DNA from: an uncultured Kordiimonas sp.
GTDB taxonomy: Bacteria; Pseudomonadota; Alphaproteobacteria; Sphingomonadales; Kordiimonadaceae
NCBI GenBank assembly: GCA_947503625.1
Contig: CANNEK010000002.1
Span: 310,001-374,000, forward strand
Direction of reading: 5' to 3'
DNA: 64,000 nt
The translations under genes and the position numbers were made by a program. The notes under the pieces are model-generated. The model did not search any database, had not been told where the DNA came from, and was given only the letters and a program-made list of their open reading frames with translations. Below, in pieces: positions 47,242 through 57,008 of this stretch. Numbering within the stretch: the first letter of the stretch is position 1; each line of letters starts with the position of its first letter.

Positions 47242-47862
47242 TCATTTTGACCGCCTTGATAGTGTCTTGCTCATATCAGCCTGATCGATAGCATACCGGC
47301 ATGCCTCAACAGCCTGGGCAACCAACCGCTTGATCGTCGTTTGCGACAAACCTGTGCGGCGAGCAATCTCGGCATACGAAAGCCCGTCGATCCTGTGCAG
47401 CACAAGCAGACGGCGTTTCTTTTCCGGCAATTGCCGGATTGCTTCGGTCAGCACAGCATGCCTCTCTTTAACCGATAAGAGATGTTCTGGACTGAATTCG
47501 TCCACATTTTCTGCTTTATCTTCCAGGTATGGTTCGTGCAAAAGGTCTTTTTTCTGCCAGTCCCTGTTGTATCCATAGACGAAGTTCTTGACCATTCGGA
47601 ACAGATACGCCCCGGCATTGCCTATCTTGTTTTTTTCCCTGATGTTGGAATAAGCGGTGAAAACATCCTGCACGACATCATCTGCATCAAAGCTGCCGTT
47701 CCTGAGTTTTGCTCTGGCATAGCCACGCAGCGGGGCGGCGTAATGCTCATACAGGTCCGTCATCTCGGCGCCAGCGGACACCGGAGCGGACACCGATATG
47801 TCCGCTTTGCGGCAAGGCTGGTTTTCCTCCCGCCCGAGACGCTGTCGACCGCCGCTGTCCAT
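47242..47862 (-). CDS. ECF-type RNA polymerase sigma factor (FecI-like)
   Basis: DADDVVQDVFTAYSNIREKNKIGNAGAYLFRMVKN ... LPEKKRRLLVLHRIDGLSYAEIARRTGLSQTTIKRLV. Start may be 47763. Confidence 0.9.
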   Translation of the reverse strand: MDSGGRQRLGREENQPCRKADISVSAPVSAGAEMTDLYEHYAAPLRGYARAKLRNGSFDADDVVQDVFTAYSNIREKNKIGNAGAYLFRMVKNFVYGYNRDWQKKDLLHEPYLEDKAENVDEFSPEHLLSVKERHAVLTEAIRQLPEKKRRLLVLHRIDGLSYAEIARRTGLSQTTIKRLVAQAVEACRYAIDQADMSKTLSRRSK

Positions 47863-48473
47863 TGATTCGCTCCGCTGTCTTACCCCGAAAAAGCGTGTCT
47901 AGCCGGCATTACACACTCAATAGTAGTTTAAAAAACTCATAGATTGCATAGCGAGCTACAATCCATATTTCATTCTGATAATAATACCTTACGCCTTTTT
48001 CCGGCACAATTACAGGATACTGCGTAGACCTTATGCAACCCGGTGTTGAATTTCTATCATCACTGTTGCCGCCTGATCTGCCTGTCATGACTCCGGCAGT
48101 GTCATCAATCATTCATAAAAAGTTAAAAAATGTGGACGATTTCGGCCCCTCGCTACTCTTCACAGGCAGGAGACAAAATCTGGCGGACAAACTGGCAAAG
48201 GCCGCCCCGGAGAAAAGCTGCCGGAAAAGATGGAAATCAAGGCCACAAAAATTGAAGACATATCCTCCGACGAGAGGATAAGGCAGCCCTTGGGGAGTGT
48301 TTGAAAAATCTGCTGGACCGGATTGGGAAAATGGTTCCCCGGGGGTTGCCGCCACCCAAAGACAAAAATGCATCTGCCAGCCCGTAAATGCAACAAATGA
48401 TTGGGTATGGGGGACAAAAATACAGGATTATGCACTGTTTAGTTGCATATATGTGCTATTTTCAGGGGGTAAT

Positions 48474-49334
48474 ATGAGCGGAGATGTAATCGGCATGAAT
48501 GAGTTAATGAGTAGCAGGGTAATACTTGGGAATGCCCACCCGCTGGTTGAGGGTGACGACAACAGCAACATCGCCAATTTTCAGATATACAGAACACTGA
48601 CAGCGTGCAGAGATATTAGCGACTTTATGAAGCGAATTCGCGATCTGGTCGAAGGGTTGGGGTTCGAAGATTATGCATTCGCCCGAATTGACGCCCCGGG
48701 TGAAGTTGAAACCCGGATACTAACATCACCGAAAGATATGCTTGAGCTATACAATGCCGAAGAAATGTATACGCGTGATATTGGCGTTGAATATATTGCA
48801 AGCAACGTCGTGCCTATTTTTCAATCTGAGCTCTATGGCCATATAAACAAGTTACCCTTTGAAGCGGAGACCATAAGGGCCAATCAACAGATATCCAAGC
48901 TACTGAAAAGCTACGGTTTTTACGACTTTTATTTCATCCCGTGTAAAGCCCATAACGGCAATGGAAAAGTGGTGTTGTCAATCAGCTCCCGCAACATGGA
49001 CCCCGTTAAATTCCAGAGACTGGTTATTAAAAATCAAGCCTTCTTACACGAGTTGGCAGAAGTAATTGATTATGTGGGAACCAGAAGTTTCCCCGGGTTT
49101 TTTCTGAATGAGCACGAAAGCCGGGACATTGTTATTACACCAAAGCCACTGGAACTGCTGACGGTACTGGCTCGTGAAGACATGAGCCTGAACGAAGCCG
49201 CCGAATATCTGGGCCGCAGCATCTATACCGTCAACCAGCAAATCGCCGTCGCCCGCAAGGCACTAGGCGCAGAGACAAACCATGGCGCTGTTTACCAGGC
49301 AATTCGGGAAGGCCTGATCGACTGTAAAAAATAA
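48474..49334 (+). CDS. LuxR-like regulator with divergent N-terminal autoinducer-binding-like domain and HTH
   Basis: LLKSYGFYDFYFIP block shared with 30454 gene; HTH VLAREDMSLNEAAEYLGRSIYTVNQQIAVARKALGA; GGGGGT upstream of ATG 48474. Confidence 0.75.
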   Translation: MSGDVIGMNELMSSRVILGNAHPLVEGDDNSNIANFQIYRTLTACRDISDFMKRIRDLVEGLGFEDYAFARIDAPGEVETRILTSPKDMLELYNAEEMYTRDIGVEYIASNVVPIFQSELYGHINKLPFEAETIRANQQISKLLKSYGFYDFYFIPCKAHNGNGKVVLSISSRNMDPVKFQRLVIKNQAFLHELAEVIDYVGTRSFPGFFLNEHESRDIVITPKPLELLTVLAREDMSLNEAAEYLGRSIYTVNQQIAVARKALGAETNHGAVYQAIREGLIDCKK

Positions 49335-49363
49335 CACTGAATCAAGGCATGGGGGGTTACGTT

Positions 49364-50575
49364 ATGTTCGCAGAAAGTGCAGAAAAACCGGGAATCAGTC
49401 TGGAGTCCCTGGCAGCAGATAATCCGTTTCCTCTCTATGAAGAGATGCGAGATCACTATCCGGTTTACTGGATGGAATCTGATGGCATGTGGGCACTTAC
49501 CCGCTACGACGACATCAAATTTGCCCTTGAGCGCCCCGATCTATTCTCTTCATCCGGCCAGAAGGCTTTACTTCAGCCGGACTGGATGCCTGAAGAATAC
49601 AAAAAAGATCTGTTCATTACGACACAGGACCCACCCGAACACAAAAAAAACCGGGCCTTGTTCACTAAAGCATTTGCAGGCAAAGCGGTACAAAGTCTAG
49701 TGCCCTTCATGCAAGAAGCAGCTGAGGCCCAGATCGCAAAAATCCAGCCTTCTATAGCGATGAATTTCATTGATGATTTCGCCCGTCCCTACATCTGTGG
49801 AATTTCTGACCGGATAGTCGGCGCGGATAGCGACAAATACCTGACAGAGCTAGGGCGATGGGTGCAGCTAAACAAGGACAACCTGTCGAATAACCCCGAC
49901 CCGCAATATGTCCGGACGTTACTTGAAGCCATCAACAGACAGATCGCTATTTTCGATAAAATTATTCAGGAAAGACGGGCAAACCCACTCAATGACCTTG
50001 CAAGCAGTCTTATCCAGGGAAAGGTCAATGGCAAAAGCCTGACAGACCGGCAACTGAGGAACGCATTGGAATTGGTTGTCACTGCCGGGTTTTATTCTCC
50101 AACCCAAATGTTTTGCCGGGCTATAATCCAGCTTGCAAGAGACCCGGCCATGTTGCAAAAACTGAAAGCAGAACCCGGGAAGATTCCAGCCTTTATCGAG
50201 GAGCTGCTGCGTCATACCGCCGTTGTACGGTCTTTGTTGAAACGCACTCTTCAGCCCGTTGAACTTCATGGCACTGTCATTCCTGAGGGAGAGTTGGTGA
50301 TCCTTCTTTTTGCCTCAGCCAACCATGATCCGGCGCAGTTCCCTAATCCCACCGCCTTTGATATATCGCGGCCAAACATCAAACAACATATTGCGTTCGG
50401 CCACGGCATTCATTTGTGCATAGGGGCGGAGCTCGCCCGGCAGCAACTCAGAATTGCGCTGGAATCCATTCTGGCCCGATTCAACGAGATTACTGTTCCG
50501 CCGGATAGCCAGATAAAAACCGCCAATACATGGGTCATGCGTATTGTCGAACACCTGCCCGTGACCTTCCGTTGA
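49364..50575 (+). CDS. Cytochrome P450
   Basis: FGHGIHLCIGAELARQQL heme-Cys motif; IEELLRHTAVVRSLLKR helix-K region. Confidence 0.93.
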   Translation: MFAESAEKPGISLESLAADNPFPLYEEMRDHYPVYWMESDGMWALTRYDDIKFALERPDLFSSSGQKALLQPDWMPEEYKKDLFITTQDPPEHKKNRALFTKAFAGKAVQSLVPFMQEAAEAQIAKIQPSIAMNFIDDFARPYICGISDRIVGADSDKYLTELGRWVQLNKDNLSNNPDPQYVRTLLEAINRQIAIFDKIIQERRANPLNDLASSLIQGKVNGKSLTDRQLRNALELVVTAGFYSPTQMFCRAIIQLARDPAMLQKLKAEPGKIPAFIEELLRHTAVVRSLLKRTLQPVELHGTVIPEGELVILLFASANHDPAQFPNPTAFDISRPNIKQHIAFGHGIHLCIGAELARQQLRIALESILARFNEITVPPDSQIKTANTWVMRIVEHLPVTFR

Positions 50576-50633
50576 ACACCAACGCCGGATCAATGCAGCA
50601 AATCAAAAAACCAAAATCACGATAGGGAAAGAA

Positions 50634-52838
50634 ATGTCCGTTCACAAAACCACGGAGCTTGCCACGATGGCACTTGCCGCCCTCCTAGCTGAGTTGGGAA
50701 ACTCGACCGCCGCAGAAGAAGCTCGATCAGCCACACTGGAGGAAATTATTGTCACGGCAGAAAGACGGGAAAAATCACTGCAGGATACACCGGTCGCCAT
50801 TTCGGTGTTGGGCGCAAGACAGCTGGAGCAGTTAGGCATTTCAAGTCTGGATGGTTTGGAAAGTGGCATCATACCCTCATTGCGTATACAGCCATTCGGG
50901 ACAACGCCATCCACTTTGAGCATGACTATTCGCGGTAATGGTCCTACTGACCCCAGCCAGATTACCCGAGATAGCTCCGTCGCCATTTATCAGGATGGTT
51001 TTTATCTGGGCCGCTCTCAGGGCCTGACCCTTGAGCTGGCAGACCTTGAACGCATCGAAGTGCTTCGCGGGCCGCAGGGCACCCTGTATGGCCGCAACGC
51101 CACCGGTGGTGCTATAAACCTGATTTCACAAAAACCAACTGGCGAGCTTGGCTTCAGGCAAACCCTGAGCTACGGCAACTATGATGCCCTGCGCAGCATA
51201 ACCACGCTCAACCTGCCGGAATTTTCCGGGATCAGCCTCAAATTCGATTATATGCATTCGGAACGCGATGGTTGGGTCGAAAACACTGCGCCAGATCAGG
51301 CAGACCATTATGCTTTCAACAAGGATGGTGGACGCATCAGCCTGAACTGGCAGGCCAGCGATACCTTTACCCTTGATTATGCTTATGAACGCGGACAGGT
51401 AGAAGCTGCCCAAGTATACAGTCAGTTGGCTGTTGACAACATCGGCATTATTGGTGTGGAATCACGCCGAGCAACCACAACACGTTTTCCGATAACCCCC
51501 TTTGAACCGACGGTAACAGACCACAGTATGCACAGCCTGACGCTGGAGTGGCAGGCCTCGGAGAAGCTCACGATCAGATCGCTGACCTCCTACCGGGAAA
51601 CTGAAGAAAGCACACGTAACAACTATGGCGGTGTCCTTTACTTCAACGGGCTGATCATCTCGGAAGAGATTGAGCAGGAGCAATTCTCGCAGGAAATCCA
51701 GCTTGTCGGCACCCATGATCGGCTGGAATGGGTAGCCGGTGCGTATTATTTTGAAGAGGACGCGTCGCAGGACTCTCAAAACTTTTTCTCGCTTGATGTA
51801 TTTGGCCTGCTGACCGGCACACCCCTGACCCCGGTTTTGCCGCCAACGACCTTCGATGTGTTTTCTAACGGCGATGCACCGCTGCGACAGATAGAAAACA
51901 AAGCGAAATCGAAAGCGCTTTATGCACAGGCGACCTGGACACCGCCCGTGCTCAATGATCGGCTTGAGATAACCGCAGGCCTGCGCTACACCGATGACGA
52001 ACGCGACGGCACCCGTATTGAGGTTGGCCAGCAATCGTTCAACCTGAATACCGATAGTGTCGACCCCGCAATCACCCTCAACTACCACTGGAATGAGGGC
52101 CTTTCTACCTATGCAAAATGGTCCACCGCTTACCGGGTTGGCGGGGTTAATGTGCGTGCGGCAAGCTTTTCGAGTTTCGGCAATGAAGAAGTTGAAACCT
52201 TCGAGTTCGGCATCAAGTCCGTGTTTTGGGACCGGCGCGCCACTCTCAACGTTGCTGCATTTACAACGGATATTACCAATGCACAGATTGATTTTGTGAA
52301 CCCCGACAATCTAATAATTCTGGAAACGATCAACGCCGCAAACACCGTAGAAATTGATGGTGCCGAAGTCGAACTGACAATTACACCACTGCCTGGGCTG
52401 GTCATGGGTTTCAACTATACGTATCTGGACGGCCATATGCCTGCACAACCAAACCCGCTAGCTGGCGGCTTGCCCCAAATCTTTTTCTTGTCGCAAACCC
52501 CGGAACATGCCGGGTCCGTGACCGCCGACTATACCTTTGAGCCCATGCGCTTTGGCGCGCTAACGGCACACGTGGATATGACCGCAACTGACGAATATCA
52601 TTATGTTGCTGGGAATGGTGAGCAGGACTTGGATTCTTTCGCCATCTTCAACGCCCGCCTGACGCTTGCAAACATACCCCTGGGCAGTAACGCTGGGGAA
52701 TTGACCGCAGCGCTTTGGGGCAGAAATATTTTTGATACCATATATGTTCCCTACGGCTTCCCATTACCCGGTGTTGGTGAGGGTCAGATATTCGGAACAC
52801 CACGCACCTATGGTTTTGAACTGACCTACCGCTTCTGA
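50634..52838 (+). CDS. TonB-dependent receptor
   Basis: TonB box EEIIVTAERREKSLQDTPVAISV, plug RIEVLRGPQGTLYGRNATGGAINLI, C-terminal aromatic RTYGFELTYRF. Confidence 0.93.
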   Translation: MSVHKTTELATMALAALLAELGNSTAAEEARSATLEEIIVTAERREKSLQDTPVAISVLGARQLEQLGISSLDGLESGIIPSLRIQPFGTTPSTLSMTIRGNGPTDPSQITRDSSVAIYQDGFYLGRSQGLTLELADLERIEVLRGPQGTLYGRNATGGAINLISQKPTGELGFRQTLSYGNYDALRSITTLNLPEFSGISLKFDYMHSERDGWVENTAPDQADHYAFNKDGGRISLNWQASDTFTLDYAYERGQVEAAQVYSQLAVDNIGIIGVESRRATTTRFPITPFEPTVTDHSMHSLTLEWQASEKLTIRSLTSYRETEESTRNNYGGVLYFNGLIISEEIEQEQFSQEIQLVGTHDRLEWVAGAYYFEEDASQDSQNFFSLDVFGLLTGTPLTPVLPPTTFDVFSNGDAPLRQIENKAKSKALYAQATWTPPVLNDRLEITAGLRYTDDERDGTRIEVGQQSFNLNTDSVDPAITLNYHWNEGLSTYAKWSTAYRVGGVNVRAASFSSFGNEEVETFEFGIKSVFWDRRATLNVAAFTTDITNAQIDFVNPDNLIILETINAANTVEIDGAEVELTITPLPGLVMGFNYTYLDGHMPAQPNPLAGGLPQIFFLSQTPEHAGSVTADYTFEPMRFGALTAHVDMTATDEYHYVAGNGEQDLDSFAIFNARLTLANIPLGSNAGELTAALWGRNIFDTIYVPYGFPLPGVGEGQIFGTPRTYGFELTYRF

Positions 52839-52902
52839 CCGAAGCTTGCGAACTACCCAAGGGGTGACTGCTACCCGATGACCTTTTCAGTCACCTGTCT
52901 TC

Positions 52903-52940
52903 GGCCGGAAGGCGTTGCGCTGCGCTTTCCGGCCAGTTTT
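52903..52940 (+). terminator. Terminator-like hairpin after the TonB receptor
   Basis: GGCCGGAA ... TTCCGGCC followed by agtttt. Confidence 0.6.
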
Positions 52941-53128
52941 ATCGCATGACAGTTCTGACAGGAAACACTGTTACGGGATTCGCATGCCTGTTTAACGTCA
53001 CGCGCCACATGCAGAAACAACGCTAGCCTCCCGTACCAGGTGTTATTCGCAAAATTGATCGCACAGCGAACAAAAACACGAACCCTGCAATACATGAAAA
53101 TCTATCTGATTGACTTCAGTGAAAATAA

Positions 53129-53205
<77 letters not shown>

Positions 53206-53549
53206 TTAAGGCAATTCACTGACGGCGCGGAACCTACACGCCGATTCCCTATGATGCAAGTCTAACAGTTAACAAAAGGGCGGGAAATCGTTAATTTTAA
53301 CACGCTTTTCCTCACCGGAAAACTATCGTGTGGCTTGCACGTTCAAATTTTATGAAACTTTTAATCCAATAGAAACAATGGATTACAGACTTTTTTCCAG
53401 GATATTTAAAATTTTATCCTTTTGATTACCAGAGCTTAAGAGCCCGCCCGGTATAACCCTAACCAACGAGCCGCGGTTAAGGTTTGGTGGAAATAGACCT
53501 CCCGCACCTGCTCTGAGACAACACACATTACACACGATTGGATGAAACC

Positions 53550-53918
53550 ATGTTGAAGAAAATTAACAAAGCATTTGCAGTAGCAATCGCCCTCACTTTC
53601 GCTTTCGGCGCAACCAGCATCTCGGCAAACGCCGCTGACATGAGCTCCTGGAAAAAAGCCGTTGCCAAGAAAGTTGCCAAAAAACAAAAATATCCCCGTG
53701 CTGCTCTGGCGCGCGAAATTGAAGGCAAAGCCAAAGTGCGCCTCATCGTTGCTGCCGACGGCTCTATCTCAAGCCACGAAATCGTTCAAGAAACCGGCGA
53801 AGCCATCCTGGACAAAGAGATCAGTAAACTGGTTACTCGCCTGAACCCGCTTCCAGCTCTTCCTGAAGATCGCACCGAACTTTCGTTCGTACTGCCGCTA
53901 AGCTGGACGCTAAACTAA
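53550..53918 (+). CDS. Exported TonB C-terminal-domain-like protein
   Basis: Signal peptide then KYPRAALAREIEGKAKVRLIVAADGSISSHEIVQETGEAILDKEI; no separate TM/Pro-rich spacer. Confidence 0.75.
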   Translation: MLKKINKAFAVAIALTFAFGATSISANAADMSSWKKAVAKKVAKKQKYPRAALAREIEGKAKVRLIVAADGSISSHEIVQETGEAILDKEISKLVTRLNPLPALPEDRTELSFVLPLSWTLN

Positions 53919-53977
53919 GAAATTCTTGTACGGGACAGAGTTTAAGTTCTGAGTAAATCCACCGTACAATGTGTGAC

Positions 53978-54008
53978 GGCCCTCTCTGCGGAGAGGGTCG
54001 TTTTTTTA
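53978..54008 (+). terminator. Rho-independent terminator
   Basis: GGCCCTCTC-tgcg-GAGAGGGTCGTTTTTTT. Confidence 0.85.
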
Positions 54009-54048
54009 TGGAAGCACAAAGTTTGAGCACGCAAGCGTCCGATTCCTG

Positions 54049-55680
54049 TTACTCCACCCTGTCCGATACAGCGCGACTGAAGGGGACCAGTGTTGTATCC
54101 AATGCGTTCTCCACCAGATCAGGATAGTCCGCCGTGAAGTGGAGACCACGAGATTCCTTGCGTTGCTGCGCCGACCTTACGATCAGATCTGCAACCGTCA
54201 CCAGATTCCGGAGTTCAAGCAGGTTCGGTGTCACCCTGAAGTTGCCATAATATTCCTGAATTTCGCCAGAAAGCAGATCTACACGCCGTTTTGCACGAGC
54301 AAGACGCTTGTCTGTTCGCACGATCCCGACATAATCCCACATAAACCGGCGCAGTTCTCTCCAGTTGTGGCTCACTACCACTTCCTCATCGGAATCCGTA
54401 ACTTTGCTGTCGTCCCAGTTGCGCGCAACCGCAGGCGGGGGAGTGTTGTCTTGGCGCAGCAGAATATCTTCCGCTGCCGCAGTGCCCGTCACAAGGCATT
54501 CCAGCAGGCTGTTAGACGCCATACGGTTTGCGCCGTGTAATCCTGTATGAGCGCATTCGCCAATAGCATAAAGATTGTCCAGGTCTGTCCTCGCCATGCG
54601 ATCCGTTTCTATTCCGCCACACGTGTAATGTGCGGCAGGCACTACAGGGATTTTATCGCGCGTTATATCTATCCCGAGCGTCAGACAGTGCCGGTAAATA
54701 TTGGGAAAATGCGAAATGACGAAATCAGCGTCTTTATGGGTGATATCGAGCCATACATTGTCAACACCTGTCCGCTTCATTTCATTATCAATAGCGCGCG
54801 CTACAATGTCACGCGGGGCAAGTTCGGCCCTGTCATCATACCGGAGCATAAAACGTTCGTTATCAACACCCCGCAGGAAAGCACCTTCACCCCTCATTGC
54901 TTCAGTAATCAAAAAAGTCTTGGCGTCCGGGTGATAGAGGCACGTTGGATGAAACTGATTGAACTCCATGTTGGTGACACGGCACCCGGCGCGCCACGCC
55001 ATGGCAATTCCATCGCCGGTGCTGGCATCGGGGTTGGAGCTGTATAGATAAACCCGGCTGGCCCCGCCGGTTGCGATGATAGTTGCGCGTGCCGAGAAGG
55101 TTTCCACACGGTTCTTCTTCATATTCAAAACATACGCACCGTGGGCCTGATCATTGTAAGAGGCTGCATTTTTAAGATGCCGGTTGGTTATAACATCGAT
55201 CGCAACATGGTGCTCGTACACATCAATATTAGGCTCTTCAAGAACCCTTGCATTAAGCGTTTTCTGAACCGCCTTGCCCGTTGCATCAGCAGCATGGATG
55301 ATCCGGCGGTGGCTATGGCCACCTTCTCGGGTAAGATGATAGTCATAACCATCTTCGCGCGGTTGATCGGCAGTCCTGTCAAATTCCACACCAAGGTCGA
55401 TCAGGCTCTGGATTGCATGTTTGCCGCGTTCGACAACAAATCGAACAGCCTCTTCGCTACACAGCCCGGCGCCAGCTACAAGCGTGTCGTCAATATGAGA
55501 CTGGATCGAATCAGTCGCTTCCAGAACAGCCGCAATTCCACCCTGTGCCCACCGTGTTGAACCGCCGGACATCTCGCCCTTCGACAACACTGCGACACGC
55601 AGATAAGGTGCAAGTTTCAGCGCCGCCGTTAAACCTGCAGCACCAGACCCCACAATCACGACATCATAGGTTCGGCGCAT
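54049..55680 (-). CDS. nadB: L-aspartate oxidase
   Basis: [45 protein letters not shown] and [23 protein letters not shown] motifs of NadB. Confidence 0.92.
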   Translation of the reverse strand: MRRTYDVVIVGSGAAGLTAALKLAPYLRVAVLSKGEMSGGSTRWAQGGIAAVLEATDSIQSHIDDTLVAGAGLCSEEAVRFVVERGKHAIQSLIDLGVEFDRTADQPREDGYDYHLTREGGHSHRRIIHAADATGKAVQKTLNARVLEEPNIDVYEHHVAIDVITNRHLKNAASYNDQAHGAYVLNMKKNRVETFSARATIIATGGASRVYLYSSNPDASTGDGIAMAWRAGCRVTNMEFNQFHPTCLYHPDAKTFLITEAMRGEGAFLRGVDNERFMLRYDDRAELAPRDIVARAIDNEMKRTGVDNVWLDITHKDADFVISHFPNIYRHCLTLGIDITRDKIPVVPAAHYTCGGIETDRMARTDLDNLYAIGECAHTGLHGANRMASNSLLECLVTGTAAAEDILLRQDNTPPPAVARNWDDSKVTDSDEEVVVSHNWRELRRFMWDYVGIVRTDKRLARAKRRVDLLSGEIQEYYGNFRVTPNLLELRNLVTVADLIVRSAQQRKESRGLHFTADYPDLVENALDTTLVPFSRAVSDRVE

Positions 55681-55681
55681 A

Positions 55682-56626
55682 CTAGGCCACCTTGTCGCGC
55701 GACGACGTCAATTGCAGGAAAATGTCTTCAAGGTCTGTTTCATCGGTTGCAATGTCGGTAATGGTTAATCCGGCAGCTTGAACGGCAGCCAATACCTCAC
55801 CGACATTGGCATCCGCCTGGCTGATCTGAACCCCAATATGATGGCTGTCACGCAGGGAAGATTTAAACCTGGCAAGCGGGGCAGGAATAGCATCCAGCGA
55901 GTCGCTGACGGTAATGACTATTTCTTTTTCGTCGATGCGCTTCAAAAGTTGCCCGGTGGGTTCACAGCAAACCACCTCGCCGTGGTTGATGATGGCGATG
56001 GTATCGCAAAGCTCCTCGGCCTCTTCCAGATAATGGGTGGTCAGGACAACGGTTGTGCCCCGGGCATGCAGCTCACGCACATAATCCCAGAGTTGTTGCC
56101 TTAGCTCGATATCAACGCCAGCTGTTGGTTCGTCCAGAACCAAAACAGGTGGATTGTGAACAAGGGCTTTTGCAACCAAAAGCCGCCGTTTCATGCCGCC
56201 CGACAAAGAACGGGAATAAGCATCAGCCTTATCGTGCAAATGCACAGCCTTCAACAGCTCGTCGGTACGCCGCTCAGACTTTGGCACGCCGTAAAGGCCT
56301 GCCTGAACCTCCAGCATTTCACGCGGCGTGAAGAAAGCATCAAACATCAGTTCCTGTGGCACGATCCCGATATTCGCCCGGGCATTTCGGGGATTTTGAT
56401 CAATATCGAAGCCCCAGATACTGGCCGTCCCGTCCGTTTTGTTCACAAGGCCCGCCAGAATATTAATGGTGGTGGACTTGCCCGCACCGTTTGGCCCCAA
56501 TAAACCGAACATGGAACCCCGGGGTATCTCAAGGTCTATGCCTTTCAGCGCCAGTTTGTCTTCAGATCCGCCCTGACCTTTATAGATTTTTGTCAGGCCT
56601 TTGATGTCAATTGCGTTTTTTGTCAC
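55682..56626 (-). CDS. ABC transporter ATP-binding protein (multidrug/CcmA type)
   Basis: [40 protein letters not shown]. Confidence 0.9.
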   Translation of the reverse strand: MTKNAIDIKGLTKIYKGQGGSEDKLALKGIDLEIPRGSMFGLLGPNGAGKSTTINILAGLVNKTDGTASIWGFDIDQNPRNARANIGIVPQELMFDAFFTPREMLEVQAGLYGVPKSERRTDELLKAVHLHDKADAYSRSLSGGMKRRLLVAKALVHNPPVLVLDEPTAGVDIELRQQLWDYVRELHARGTTVVLTTHYLEEAEELCDTIAIINHGEVVCCEPTGQLLKRIDEKEIVITVSDSLDAIPAPLARFKSSLRDSHHIGVQISQADANVGEVLAAVQAAGLTITDIATDETDLEDIFLQLTSSRDKVA

Positions 56627-56775
56627 TTACCAGTCCTTTTCAGGCGCATGTTGTAATATATCGCTCATTAAATGGCTATGCGGCTTGTCCCAAGTATCAG
56701 CCATAGTATATAGATCAATTGCCTGCCCGGCAGAGCCAATATTCACTCGATAGAATTTCCGAACGAGAGTATCCA

Positions 56776-56967
56776 ATGACACTTGATGCACCAGAAAAAG
56801 TAATGGTTACGAGCAAAAAAGTCGCTTGTGACGGCGACGAAGGCGCGCTTGGCCACCCACGTGTGTTCCTGACCATGGATGAAAACGGGCAAGTCGAATG
56901 TCCATATTGTGATCGTCAGTATATTTTGCAAGGCGGTCCGAGCGATCCTGGTTCCAACGACAGTTAA
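56776..56967 (+). CDS. Zinc-finger domain protein (NDUFS6-like CHC2-type)
   Basis: VACDGDEGALGHPRVFLTMDENGQVECPYCDRQYIL. Confidence 0.8.
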   Translation: MTLDAPEKVMVTSKKVACDGDEGALGHPRVFLTMDENGQVECPYCDRQYILQGGPSDPGSNDS

Positions 56968-57008
56968 ATTTACAAGCGGTTACATCGCTTCAATTCAGGG
57001 AAGTTTCC

